Origin: Enchytraeus crypticus
Taxonomy: Eukaryota; Annelida; Clitellata; Enchytraeida; Enchytraeidae
Length of the DNA: 64,000 nt
Assembly (NCBI GenBank): GCA_905160935.1
Contig: CAJHZI010000424.1
Location: 352,001 to 416,000, forward strand
Reading direction: 5' to 3'
This document shows, in pieces, positions 10,789 to 22,774 of this stretch (position 1 is its first letter; every line of letters begins with the position of its first letter). Both the position numbers and the translations under genes were made by a program. Under the pieces are notes generated by a model that had not been told where the DNA came from, ran no database searches, and worked only from the letters and a program-made list of their open reading frames with translations.

Positions 10789-10812
10789 GGGGGGGGGGGG
10801 GGGGGGGGGGGA
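10789..10812 (+). repeat. Poly-G run
   Basis: An uninterrupted run of about 22 guanines, a possible quadruplex-forming or slippage-prone site. Confidence 0.9.
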
Positions 10813-10955
10813 GGAAAAAGGTATGGAGTCCGAAAAATGAGAGGGAACTGGAAATATTTCTCGTCGTGAGTAAGATGAAGGGGGAAATATGTGGGCATGT
10901 GTCATTGCTCTAGATGGGATGGACGCCCCTGACGACACACGTAGTCCACGGTTGG

Positions 10956-10961
10956 TTTATT
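10956..10961 (-). promoter_or_regulatory. Candidate SSNA1 polyadenylation signal
   Basis: AATAAA on minus lies about 185 bases beyond the SSNA1 stop. A TTTATTTATA-rich patch closer to the stop is an alternative. Confidence 0.4.
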
Positions 10962-11143
10962 TTTCAGTGGATGTAATATTTGCTATACAATGAATGTATA
11001 AATAAAAAATTAAGATCGTCTATGAATGTATAACCTATTATTCATCGGCAAGATGTCGCTAAACTAAACCGTCAACATTAATTTACATAGCTAAGTTATG
11101 CGATTTTTGTGATATTTAAAGATGGTAAAACTGAGTCAATAAT

Positions 11144-14100
11144 TCAATGATGATGAGAATGTGCAGTGGTGGAATCCTTCTTCAGTACTTTAAGCAAAGA
11201 CTGAGAACTTTCCAGAATCTGCAGAAAAACACATAAAAGCAACACAATAGTACAAGCATGTGTAGAGTAATTCAACCAATGGCAGGTAATTCTAGCACCA
11301 ATGATGCCGCTAGATGTCAGCACAATGGAATCGTCACACCAGAGACTCTCCCAGCACTAGATGTCTGCAACATGATCTAAGCACATGACCTAGCACATGA
11401 TCTAGTATATGATCTAAGCACATGATCTAGTATGTGATCTAATAATAATAAAGGTTTAACGTCCGTTACCTCATCCAGGGATGATGTCAGGGACGTCAAT
11501 GTGATCTAAGCACATGACCTAGCACATGATCTAGTATGTGATCTAAGCACATGACCTAGCACATGACCTAGCACATGATCTAAGCACATGACCTAGAAAA
11601 CGATTTAGTACATGATCTATTCATGATCTAGCACATCACCTATCACATGATCAACCACAAGATCTAAGCACACAATCTATCACATGATCTAGCATAGAAT
11701 CTATCACATTGTCAGATGCAGGGTTTAAATTCTGTGTTTTCCCATCACTGGTATGCTTTGTCTTTGAGACTGATAACTAAAGTTAAACTAGGCTTTGACT
11801 TTATTCAACATTTCACTCTCTCTTTGTGCACTGCCTACTGGCAGGTCCATGGTTTATAATGCCTGAGCCATTCTTCTCTCTCTTCCGCTTTCCTTTTCAT
11901 GTCCACATATGGGTGGGTCTTTAAATCATCTAGCATTCCTAATCTCGGCCTGCCTCTATCTCTAATTCCTTTCATTCTGCCTTATATTTAGTAGACTTCT
12001 TTTAGTAGACTTCCCCCTTAAAATGTTTCCTAACCAGCTTTTCTTCCTATTTCTTAATGCATTTATCAACTGTCTCTCTGTACCAACCCACTCCAGAACT
12101 TCCTCATTTGTAACCTACTGAGTGCAGCTAATCCATTCCATTCTTCACCATATCCACATTTCTAATGCCTCAGTTTCATTTTATCTTCCTTAAGGTCCAG
12201 GTTTCACATCCGTATAATAGCGTGGTCCATACCAAGGTTTTTACTATCTTTATCTTTGTGACTTTCTTTAGACTTTTTGTTACATTTCATAGTTCTTTCC
12301 TATTACTGAAGGCCTCTTTTGCATGTGCAATCCTACTGCATGTTTCAGTCTCACATTTCTCATCATCGGTTATAGTAAGACCCAAATATATTTTAAATTC
12401 CTTCCCTGTTCCAATTTCACACCATTTATTGTCATCAGGATATCCATTATCTTCTGCAGTGCAGTCTCGCTGCCTGCTACATTTCTTTGTAAATTATACG
12501 AATTATAACAATTTTTCTCCTACTCTTATTCCTTCTTTCAGGTCTTCCATGGCTTCCTCCATCATTGCTCAGAGTAAATGTTAAACAGTTTCGAAATTCT
12601 ACAAACTTGTTTTAGTCTATGTCCTATTTCACCTTCCTCTGAGTAACTTTTCCACAAAGCAACATATATAGGCCACTAAGCTCAGTCTATACATCACCAT
12701 GTAACCCGATTATTGGATGAGATTTAGTGCACTAGGTTAAGCTGCACGTCAATTGAGCGAAGTAAAGCCTCGTTGCAAACGGTTAGTATTTTGTGGGCTA
12801 CCATTTTAGAAAACCAAGTGTTGACAGCTTTGAATGAAAAAAAATTAATGAGGGTGTTGGAAGGCTATTCATAAATCTGTGCCAGTTGCAATCGATGAGT
12901 CAACAAAAGGCAACGATTACTAATTACCATAGAGGGGAAAAGGAGGTAATTATAAAAACTACAAAAACAGCCGCCAAGAAATTAACTTTGTAAACACAAG
13001 TGGTTGTCATGTGTGTCACTATAAGGAATAACAAAAGTAAATATATGATATATATCACTAAGTCAATAAATAAAAAGCATAAACAAGTTGCAATGGTATG
13101 TCGACTATGTCTGTCAGCTCATAGTGGACATAGCTATCATTATCTTAACATTCTCTTAACCGTTACAATGGTTACTCAAAGATATAGGCTTACAATATCT
13201 TGAAATTTTCTCTATCCAACGACCATTATCATCTGAATATGAAATTAACTACAAGAATCTACAATGGCCCAGTAAATTTCAATCACATACATTTGAAGCC
13301 ATCAACAAAATATGAGACATACTTTCGAATAAGCTGCTTCAGTTTCTACAATAGTCTTGTCAAACTCTCCTAATGCGACCATCTTGTTACATAAGCTTTC
13401 ATTGACTTTAGCCAGAGCATCTGTCAGTTTCAGGAGATCTCGTTCAAGTTTTCGCTTCTCATTCTCTTCTTCTAATATCTCCCGCTGTAAAATATCTCGC
13501 CTGGAACACAATTCCTCCATGCCTACAGAAAAACGTTTCTTCAGTAATCATTCTGAATTATCAAAAATACATAAAACCATAAAAGCTAGAAAATCTTCCC
13601 AGGACTTTTGCCTTGAACTTGCTATTCAGCAGGGCACAATAGTGAGAGAGAGAGAGAGAGAGAGACAGTGATTCATTGCTGTTAGGTCTTACTACTCTAT
13701 AAATCATATATTTTGTATGATGTATGAAACTATTTATACAAATAGAATGTATTATAAAAGACCATTATGTTTGATAGACTTTAGAAGTTAGCATTTCCTT
13801 ATAATTATAAACATGGGTTTACTATATGAATTTACTAATAGATACAAAGCACAGGATGGCAAATATAATTGTACAATTACACAGTCTGCTCACTTGTTAC
13901 ATATTCTCTCAAATTTTCTCTGTGATTATCATTTCTTTAGAGTTAGGTTCCTTCAAAACCTCTATCAGAAGACTTAAGCCAGCATATGTAGAATCACAGC
14001 AAGAGAAAAATGCAAAATTGACAGCAAAATATAGATAGTCATATAAAAGTTCATGTAGAAAGTGTAGCATTAAATGGATTTGAGGCATTTTAAAAGAACA

Positions 14101-14212
14101 TACTTTAAATATTTTGTAAAATGTAAATACAAATTTAAATTACAAGCAACTGCAACTTACATTTTACCAGCTCGTTATTGAAGTTTTGAAGGATAGCTCC
14201 TTGTTGCGACAT
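11144..14212 (-). CDS. SSNA1: SSNA1 (NA14), microtubule/centrosome coiled-coil protein, complete
   Basis: SSNA1 is a short coiled-coil protein of centrosomes and basal bodies that forms fibrils along microtubules. Three exons read on minus: 14212-14161 (MSQQGAILQNFNNELVK, then T of a split codon), 13522-13323 (completing Cys, then MEELCSRRDILQREILEEEN to TIVETEAAYSK) and 11218-11144 (ILESSQSLLKVLKKDSTTAH SHHH, stop). Sites are AAAT/GTAAGT, CTGTAG/GC, AAA/GTATGT and TTCTGCAG/ATT. The coding length is 327 nt, giving 108 residues against 119 in human. The start matches the vertebrate MTQQGAALQNYNNELVK. The middle is one long heptad-like helix. The C-terminus is shorter than in vertebrates and ends in three histidines. 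The 2.1-kb second intron holds an RTE fragment, a 5S-type SINE and a minisatellite. Identity is from recalled family sequence and is strong along the whole length. Confidence 0.95.
11375..11712. repeat. ~12-bp minisatellite in SSNA1 intron 2
   Basis: Many variants of AGCACATGATCT/AGCACATGACCT repeat with drift. An L2-like LINE tail splits the array at 11446-11505. Confidence 0.85.
11446..11505 (-). mobile_element. L2-like LINE 3' tail fragment
   Basis: TTTAACGTCCGTTACCTCAT then GATGTCAGGGACGTC is the reverse complement of the tail at 211-275 and matches 22790-22842 and 49815-49880. It is inserted inside the 12-bp minisatellite. Confidence 0.75.
11815..12620 (-). mobile_element. RTE LINE C-terminal fragment, (GA)n-tailed family
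   Basis: Read on minus the segment gives broken frames with RTE features: a LLYGCETWTL-like motif region, RRMEWISCTQ, LRNRKKSWLG and the PWTCQ end before the GA-rich tail at about 11815-11825. Frames are broken throughout. This longer copy shows that the short ACTGGCAGGTCCATGG repeats elsewhere are RTE 3' ends. Confidence 0.72.
12730..13020 (+). mobile_element. 5S rRNA-type SINE
   Basis: A tRNA-like head (TAGTGCACTAGGTTAAGCTG) is followed by a decayed 5S rRNA-like segment (CGGTTAGTATTTTGTGGGCT, then ACCAAGTGTTGAC) and a body shared with 29365-29650, 35490-35800 and 55335-55600. GGTTAGTACTTgGaTGGGtGACC is a hallmark of the 3' half of 5S rRNA. The tail reads GTCATGTGTGTCACTATAAG. Confidence 0.78.
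13644..13668. repeat. (GA)n microsatellite
   Basis: Twelve GA dinucleotides in SSNA1 intron 1. Confidence 0.95.
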
Positions 14213-17200
14213 ATTAAACAGCTGCACAGTAAAAAATAAAGTAGAAATAGACTAATACTATGCAATGTTACGATAAAAATTAAGTTCCAATAATAGTGGA
14301 AGTAATGAAATGTGAATGATATTTTATTTATTTTAGGAATCAGCAATATTATTATAATATCATAGTAATATTAGTACCGTAATATCAAGAGAAATAGCTT
14401 CATCAATTTACAATAAGGCTTTTTCACAAAATTGAAGCATGCAAATATTTAAATGTTAGCATATTTGATAAAAGTAGTTTGTTTAGATTCAATTAATTTA
14501 CAGCTAATTAATATATTTCATAAAGTGTCACTATATCACTATATAGGTGGGATGATCTGCTGCATCTGAAGAGAAAACAACAACAACACACACACACAAT
14601 TTGAGTACTTCTGCTGTTCACGATAGCAACGAGCATTTTGGAACCAAATACAAACCAATTAACAGTTTGGGGCCCAATAGATGATGCAAACCAAAATCAG
14701 GAAAACTGCAAACTTGCATAGGGATATTTGAGAATGGGGGTTTACGTAGATATGAAGTTCTACAATATAATATATGTTCTGATACATTTTTACAAATCAG
14801 CAAATAATGCAATATTCTTTGCACTAACAATCATATTATATAATTAGAGTTTCAGTATCTAATAATGTAATTATAGTAAATGTTAATTACTGAAAACAAT
14901 AAAATTTTAATAATTTTGCCTTAAACAAGCATCTGTGCTTCCTGACCCATTGTGCCGTTGTGTATTTGATTTAGGGTAATTTGATGTCAAATATATGAAC
15001 GTTAGATTGCTTCAGTTCTTTCTGGAAGAAATCTTAACTCCGGATTTTATAAGATTCGTATCGCGTTCCTTGAACTCTGTTATTTGTACGCCATACGCTC
15101 GACAATGCTTTAATAGCGCTTGATGTTTTAATGGATGATAGAAGCACTATTGCTGCCACCGTGTTTGTCGTTCTTCAGTTGACATTTAACAACTGAATCA
15201 AACTTCCGAATTGATATTTAGACATTAATTTATGACTTTTATTTAGAAAATCTGCATAAGACGCTATAATTATGTAACATTTTTGCAAAATAAGCACTAG
15301 TAAACTAGTGCACACTAACTATAACTTCTAACATCTAACTTCGGTAAATATGACTTCGGTAATATACACATTACCACATATACATTACCATTACCTGTCA
15401 CTGCATATTTACAAACAACTTTTGGGTTTTTTGGCTGTTTCCACTCTCACAATTCTTGCCCGAAACTCTACTCTTTATTATAGGTACATGCGATTCCTTT
15501 TACAATATCAGCTTCAGAGATAGTTCCGTAGTTTAATAAATCGTCTAATTAAATTAATGTTGTATTTTAGTTCAATATAACATCACAGCTTCAAACTTTA
15601 TTTCGTTACAGTGATCGTGAGCTGAGAGCAGTTTATAGTTTCCTTCATATGGAACTTAGCGAAATTTCTGCTTATTTGTTTTTACACTTATACTGGCATT
15701 TACTGACTTTTCCTTGATCAGTTGTTAGTTTAATACTCTGTTGTTGGTAAACTATTGTTCTGAATTTTTTGGTATTCACTAAGTAATGTTGCGTGGTTAT
15801 TAACTACAAGGTCAACTGCCAAAATTAGGTCGGTCAGCCAATCACAGCGCTGTCCTTTAGGCTGATCGACCAATCAGCTTACTTCGTAAACAAAATCATC
15901 AGCGTAATCAGCGATATAGCATGTCAACTGTTTAAACGCCCGAAAACAGGCTCACAGAGCTTTGCATTACTTTTGCACATCGATTCAAGCTCGCAGAATA
16001 TCAAATTGTGACGATTCAGTAGTTTACGCAACTTTTGATTTTTAAACACTTGATTATCTCACTAGTAACTACGGCCATAAGGTCGCCAAGTATACATCTT
16101 TCATTTTCACTTAGTTAAATTACATTTGAGAAATTTGTTTACGAAAATTATTTTCCCAGATAATTTCTTTTGGAAAATTAAAATTATGCCTAAAGTTAGA
16201 ATTATTTTCTTCAGTATCCTTTGTTCTAAGAGAAATGACGCTTTTATTCCTTATTTTAATTTTTTTTACTAGTAGCGCTTAACCTTCATAATAATTTAAT
16301 TACTTTAATACCTATAGTCAGTAGTAAATACATTTTGTAAAAGGCATCCACGGCATACCTGGTTACCATGACAATTGATGAGATGCCCTTTAACTTCTCA
16401 CCTTTGATTTCTTATTACCAATTCTTACTAAAAAATTAGATATGGTAAACTCTCAATGTATTTACTAATATTATAATTTATAGTAGATGTTTATATTAAT
16501 GCCTATTATATAGCGCTTCGTTAATTTTTAACATGTAAAAATGGAAATTCTCTTCTCGATATTTTCATATGTTAAAACTGCGCGGAAATAAAAGTGACGA
16601 AGTAGGATGTTGTACATGTAAATTATATGAATTATTAAACGAGTTATCGACGTGTTCGTAACAAGAGATATGAAGCTTATTAAGGTTATGCAGCATAGCG
16701 GTGTCGTAGTGATGATTAAAAATTAGTACCTCATAGTGTAATGAGAATTAAAGGACAAATCGAAGAGCATTAGTTAGTTACATGTATACTTCCTGGTTGA
16801 TATAAACTATTATGATTTTATTTGGTCTTTTAAAATCATTGAGCTCATTTTAGGATATAAATGTAACTGCTGATATCATTAATTTTATTAATGATAAATT
16901 ACTTATCTTTTGTAGAAATGCGAAATGGATTATATTTGAAAGTTAAAGATTATAAATATCTAGAATGCCATGACTATATTTTCGTTTCAATCAGGTTTAA
17001 GTTGTAGTCACTTATAAGAGTCCAGATTACTGGCATTTGCACAGCGTAATGCTTTACGGTTTATTTCTTCTCTTATAAAATCTTTGTTGATCTTTAAATT
17101 AGTATTGTTTAAATATAAATTATTATATAGTCCAATTAGAAACAAAACTCATATATATATGAGCCAATTAAAACAAGGCTAAGTAAGTATGGATACAGTG

Positions 17201-17266
17201 TTAATTATTTTGTATGCTCTAAAATCATTAACTATTATAAAAAGTATAGTGTATTAGTATTATAAT

Positions 17267-17271
<5 letters not shown>
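14213..17271. other. Intergenic region upstream of SSNA1
   Basis: About 3 kb of AT-rich DNA. The SSNA1 promoter should lie at its left end but no clear TATA box or motif stands out. At 14925-14965 a TTAAACAAGCATCTGTGCTT CCTGAC string matches the tail of the SINE at 26385 and of the inverted L2 end at 23.87 kb. Nothing else is recognised. Confidence 0.5.

Positions 17272-17332
<61 letters not shown>
17272..17332. repeat. (TA)n microsatellite
   Basis: About 30 TA units. Confidence 0.97.
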
Positions 17333-17336
<4 letters not shown>

Positions 17337-17384
17337 GTATATACTGTTGTAGTATTATTATTGGTATATTATTATTATTGAATG

Positions 17385-17555
17385 TCTCAATAGTTCTGTG
17401 GTTAGAGGGGTCCAGTAATGTCATGAAGATTTAAGTGGCAGATCCTGAGGTGAATTAAACCTTAGTGGGATCACTTCCCGGCCACGCTGATCTAAGAGTG
17501 AAATCTTGGACATTCACTGATTGCACGGAAAATGGACTAAATTGTATAACGGTTT
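17385..17555 (+). mobile_element. Possible tRNA-derived SINE
   Basis: TCTGTGGTTAGAGGGGTCC resembles a tRNA A box, and the downstream body is compatible with a SINE. No second copy is visible in the window, so the call is weak. Confidence 0.3.
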
Positions 17556-17749
17556 TAACATATGGTATTATAAGTGATAGATATCAATATAGTTGATTAT
17601 TTCATTATAGCGTTTGTTATTGTTAATATTATTAGGTTCGATCAAAGAATCTGTTTAATTGTAGGGTCTATTTCTGATGCATGCATGTTTCTTCGTTGTT
17701 CACAGGTATATTTATCCTTATCCATGATCTTTATCTAATACATCTGTAT

Positions 17750-18415
17750 TTTCTCATATTTTGAGACCGCTGCTGCAATTGGTGCAGCTCTGGTGCAATC
17801 CAGGTTATATTACTGCAATTTCCTGTTTTTAAATATTTCTGGCTGTGAGATTGATGGGTTGCAGTTTGTTCTGAATCCTCTTGCGTGAGCAATTTTTTGT
17901 AGTTCCTAGTACTCATATGTAGCACCTATTTTAAAGTCCTTCCACTGGCTAAAGATTCATGAACGTATCATTTTCAAAACGGTCTCGTTAATCTATAAGT
18001 CTATTACCATCCCTGAACAAAGTTGTGTCTCACTTGATTAAAGTGATGCAGCATTCTGTTGCTCGGTCTTCTAAATTAATTACTCAAGATTGTACGACCT
18101 AGCTTACCTTCGCGCTCTAAGCTATCCAATTGTTCTTTCCAGCATGCTGCACCGCAGATCTTGAATTCTCTTTCATCCACTCTTCAGAAGTGTTTGTTTG
18201 AATCAGATGGGTCTTTGCTTTCCTATGGGCAGTTTCTTAGGCAGTTGAAGACCACTTTCTCAGTCATTCTTTTCCATCCAGTATTCATGAGTTGTGACTC
18301 ACATGCAAACCTCAATTTATTTATTTCCCTTTATCTTTGGACAGATTTTCTGGATTTTGGAATTTTCACAGTTTTTACTATTTTTTTGCATACCAGCTTG
18401 GATTTGTCTCGGTAG
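17750..18415 (+). mobile_element. L2-like LINE, C-terminal fragment (broken)
   Basis: Frames read in order IFKTVSLIYKS, a HAAPQILNSLSSTLQ-like stretch (the family's WNSLP motif region) and GQFLRQLKTTFS, the usual end of L2/CR1 reverse transcriptase ORFs. Several stops and frameshifts break it. It is followed by AT-rich sequence with (TTA)n runs at 18450-18570. Confidence 0.7.
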
Positions 18416-18449
18416 TGCTCGATGTTGTCATTGAGGACATTAGCACTAT

Positions 18450-18575
18450 AATTATTATTATTATTACTATTATTATTATTTTTATTTATTTATTTTATAA
18501 TTTGTAAATTTTTTTTTACATTTTTTATTTACCCCAAAATTATTATTATTATTATTATTATTATGATTATTATAA
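18450..18575. repeat. (ATT)n and T-rich microsatellites
   Basis: Two ATT/TTA runs flank a T-rich patch behind the L2 fragment. Confidence 0.9.
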
Positions 18576-18862
18576 ACATATTATTATGATCTCGGTCAAT
18601 CTAGAAGCACATCACCAGCAAGATTCGACCAGTGCCGCTTACACCACCTCTTCTGACCATCAGTATCGGGTTCTTCTAGTGGTAGCTGATCATTTCTGGA
18701 ATACTCGAGATTTCCTGCTCTCCTTCCTTCTCAGACCCGGGCGCGTGGTTTTGATTGGATTTCAATTTTACAGAGAGAGTGTAGATGTCTCTCTCATGCA
18801 GAACGGTCAGAGAGTAGGGTTTTGCTTTATCTGACTTATCCGCCCCTAGGAAGGCTTCTTTC
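18576..18862. other. Unassigned, possibly repeat-derived
   Basis: An 82-codon plus frame (18586-18834) with no motif I recognise. The sequence resumes at 19564, beyond the hAT-like insertion, for about 110 bp. Confidence 0.35.
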
Positions 18863-19563
18863 TAGGGTCTTATCCAGGAAATTTTTTAAGGGGGGGCCCG
18901 AATTTGTTTTTGAGAGTACACATTTTTTGATTGCGATCCCCCTTCTTTGGGACGTGGCGCAACCAGAAAAAATGGAGGGCTCAACATTTTTCACTACTCC
19001 GTTCGGCTGATAGAGTTAGTGTATCCCTGTATCTTACCACCCCCCCCCCGCTACGTACAGACACATACTAGAGTGAGAAGAAACCTAAAATTGCCTAAAT
19101 TCCTATATTTGTTTTGGAGAAAAGTAGGTTAATTTTTTCACCTCTGAGGAAACTTAGCTGATCTGGACAAATTGCAAAAGTGACCAAATTTTGGTGGTAG
19201 GGCCCCCCTAAGCCCTTCCCAGTCATGGCAGTTTGCACCACTACTCCGGGACAGAGTTCACAATTTTTACTTACACCCCCCTTTCCTCTTATAGGCCTAC
19301 AGTGGCTAAAGTGATAATTGAGAGCTAGCGAAGCGATCAACATTTTTGGCCCCCCTTCCGTTATACAGGGTTCCTTGTATACCAAATATGGGCTAAAATC
19401 CCGTATTTGAGCTAGTGGAACTGAGTTCCCTCTCGTACCCCCCCCCCCAACCACTGCCCTTAAAAGCATATCGACACTTAGAAATTGCCATAGAGACAAT
19501 TAAAATATAGTTTAAAAAAATTTATCGCCGGGCCCCCTGGGCCCACCCCTGGATCTGCCACTG
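18863..19563 (+). mobile_element. Non-autonomous hAT-like element, second copy, 701 bp
   Basis: It matches 3956-4643 along its length: TCCAGGAAATTTTTTAAGGG at the left, TTCACTACTCCGTTCGGCT inside, and CCCCTGGATCTGCCACTG at the right. The flanks CTTCTTTC (18855-18862) and CTCCTTCC (19564-19571) could be an 8-bp duplication with two transitions. The left terminus has decayed. There is no transposase ORF. Confidence 0.72.
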
Positions 19564-19752
19564 CTCCTTCCATATTTATATCACGGAGAGCTTTCTCACA
19601 GGACTTCCTATCCGACTTACTCCAGTACCAAGAACAGGATGATAGAGGACTTCCTTGTCCACTGATAGTTTAGTATTATTCTAACTTTTATTATTATTAT
19701 TGTTATTATTATTTCTTATTAACATTTCATAATATTATTATGATTATGAAAG

Positions 19753-20790
19753 TTAAACATTGCTGATCGCAACAGCGGGTAACATTGCTCTGAATATACT
19801 GCTTTTGGCTCCAGCAGTGCCCGTCTCCACTTCATCTGTTATCGATCCACCTCGACTGTGACTCCCCTGAACAGGCGTTGATGAGGCAGTTGTGAGAACT
19901 CTGTTGGGAGAACCGCTTTTAGAAGTCAATGACCCTGAAATCTGGACAGCTGTTCCTAGAGAATTCTGGGATCGAGTATCCGCTTGATTAGGGCTCTTAT
20001 TTGTAAAACCCGATGAGCTCTGCCTCTCTGCCTCAGCCTGCCCTGAGGCCAACATCTGGTTCAGCCTTTGACCCTGGTGCTGTGGCCCTAGCGAGAGGGA
20101 CCCATGGGACGCAGAGGACATTCTAGCCTAGAGTATCTTCTTCTTCTCGCTGAGGGTCAGCCCAGAAAACTCTTGTGGATCTACCTCAGGCTCTATGGAC
20201 GCACTCGAGGAGGAGGAGTGGGATGTTGAGAGGCCGGGATGTAGGACACCTCTCTTCTCTTTCAGACGGGCTGTGTTCAACCCGTTGATGATCACCCTCG
20301 TGCTCACGTGCTGCCCCTGTGCCCGCTTGTCACCAGTGGGCACCTGAGGCTGAGGCTGCGTGGACTGAACCCCAGGTTTGATTTGAGTTTTTGGGGGTAC
20401 AGGTCGGATACCTGTTTGGATTTGGCTTTTATTTTGGGTTGGAACAGATGAAGCCACAGATGGGATGGGGCTTAGATTTTGCATAGGTGCTGAAATGGCA
20501 GGTCTAAGGTTAATTCTGGGTAGACAGATGGAGGTGTTTTCCATGTGTCTGATTAATAATGTTTCAGGACTAACAGCGTCCACGTAGTATTCCTGAACCA
20601 CACCGCGGCCGTCACCTAACACGTCAGTGTTCTCATAGTCGAAGTTCAACTATTCACCAGTAATGTGTTCATTCAACTCTTTCAATTCAGTGTCCTGCAA
20701 ATCAACGGGCCCGCTTTCCGCAACGCTACAAACTCTTTCAACGATTCCATTAATTAGCAGATTCTGCATGTTCAGACATAGGCCCCAGAT
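19753..20790 (-). pseudogene. Intronless ORF with two in-frame TAG stops, unrecognised protein
   Basis: One frame runs from MQNLLINGIVERVCSV (about 20771) through LKELNEHITGE, TAG, LNFDYENTDVLGDGRGVVQE, a Pro/Gln/Ser-rich centre, DPQEFSGLTLSEKKKIL, TAG, ARMSSASHG, a Ser/Gly/Gln-rich end and a normal stop at 19753. Only two stops interrupt about 340 codons, and composition is clearly protein-like. A TGG-to-TAG change would explain both stops. It looks like a recent retrocopy or decaying gene of a disordered Ser/Pro/Gln-rich protein. I do not recognise the family. It abuts an (ATT)n tract at its 5' end. Confidence 0.55.
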
Positions 20791-20838
20791 TATTATTACT
20801 ATTATTATTATTATTATTCTTTTTAATATTACTAGTAC

Positions 20839-20912
<74 letters not shown>

Positions 20913-20917
20913 GTATT
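20790..20917. repeat. (ATT)n microsatellite
   Basis: Long ATT runs with ACT variants. Ile-rich frames here are artefacts. Confidence 0.97.
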
Positions 20918-21065
20918 AATATGCCTGATGTAGTTACTAAAATTGACACATAAATTTAGTCAATTTACTTCGTGGCTAGAAAAGGAGTGAATTACGCTAA
21001 TCAGAATTTCATTAATGGCCGTACTATCAGATATAACTAGCAGTCAGTGATTGCGATGATTGCGT

Positions 21066-21511
21066 CTACAATATTATTACTATAGTATTAAGTGACTATT
21101 ACTATAGTATTAAGTGACTATTACTATAGTATTAAGTGACTATTACTATAGTATTAAGTGACTATTACTATAGTATTAAGTGACTATTACTATAGTATTA
21201 AGTGACTATTACTATAGTATTAAGTGACTATTACTGTAGTATTAAGTGACTATTACTGTAGTAATAAGTGATTATTACTGTAGTAATAAGTGACTATTAC
21301 TATAGTATTAAGTGACTATTACTATAGTATTAAGTGACTATTACTATAGTAGTAAGTGATTATTACTATAGTATTAAGTGACTATTACTATAGTAGTAAG
21401 TGACTATTACTATAGTAGTAAGTGACTATTACTATAGTAGTAAGTGACTATTACTATAGTAGAAGTGATTATTACTATAGTAGTAAGTGACTATTACTAT
21501 AGTAGTAAGCA
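21066..21511. repeat. 22-bp minisatellite
   Basis: About 20 units of GTATTAAGTGACTATTACTA plus TA. Variants (GTAGTAAG, GTAATAAG) cluster toward the right. Confidence 0.96.
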
Positions 21512-21639
21512 CCTTATTGTTGGTATTAATTGAATGAATTGTAGAAGTACATTTTTTAAAATACATGAATAGTAGAATGCAATCAAGGGAGGAAACCAAA
21601 TATTGGGACCCTTTAATAACTAATAACAGGTAACTAATT

Positions 21640-21840
21640 GACTAACTTATAGACTGATTTTCAATTTCACTTAATAATTGACTAACTGATTAGTCAACTA
21701 CTGACCAGTTCGCTGACTGTCTGACTTACTGAATGATTGATTGATAAATGCACTGATTTACTGACTGACTGACTGCCAGAATGATTTCCTGACAAGTTCA
21801 CTGATTAACTGACTGCCTGACCAACTGATTGACTATCAAA
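21640..21840. repeat. Degenerate TGAC/TGAT tetranucleotide repeat
   Basis: TGACTGACTGAT-like words recur with drift. No coding signal is seen; 21841-22440 likewise holds nothing recognised. Confidence 0.6.
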
Positions 21841-22774
21841 TACATTATATTGCATATTATTATTTGAGGTAAAAAGTTGTGTTTATGTATTCTTAGCCTA
21901 TGTCTGTTTTTTATTAGTAGCACTTGGTAACATGAAGTATAAAAATATTTAAATTTATTTAAAATAACCTAACAACTTAAATCAAGATCTACCATAATTC
22001 AGTTAATCTTCATATATTAACATACAATGCTTAATACTTCTGGATGACTTTGGAATTTCTAATGGACTTTAGCCTGTGATTTTTCATTAATTCCTTGCAT
22101 ATTAGGAAATACATTATAGCATAATGGAAATTCGGAGGTCACATCGTCTTTATAAACCTCAGGCATGGGTAAGATCTAAAAATATTATTTCACAAAATAT
22201 TATACTTAATGATTTCCTTTTCGGAGCTTCTTTTTCGTACATTGATGCAAATAGCAAAGAGTGCTAATCAAGGAGAGTTATGCAGTAGCATGATAATTAC
22301 CTATGGATTGATTACCTTTGAACCCTGGCTCTTTTGGCTCAGGCCAATGACAATGTCGGTAAAATATTACTGGTGATGTCTGTTAGGATAGCTTTATACT
22401 TGATACTTTTATTAATTTATTATATATGTATAATTGTATATACACGGTGGTCCAGAATAAATGCAACTACTTTAAAGGCGTATAACTTGGACAATTTTTA
22501 TCCAGACGTCTTACTTGATGCATTAAGTTAGAGACAATTCTCTTTTCTATTAACTTGCAAAAAAACTAAGAGATACTGTTACACATGTTTGAGAAATTAT
22601 CATTAGTTACCGATATGTAATTTTCAATGAAATAGCGTGAAAAATCAAAATCTAAAAATCAAGAATTCAAGATTATGCATTAGGCCTTAACTATTTCAAA
22701 AAGCACATTGCAGTTTCTATCAAGGTCCTAAATGAATTGAGAATTAATCGAACAAATGTTCAATGTGTCCACTA

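Noticed and set aside
12775-12830. 5S rRNA gene
   Set aside because: Only the 3' half is similar, and it recurs in dispersed SINEs with a common body and tail.
18161-18415. Independent 84-codon gene
   Set aside because: The frame is the L2-like C-terminus (STLQKCL, LRQLKTTFS) with broken upstream frames.
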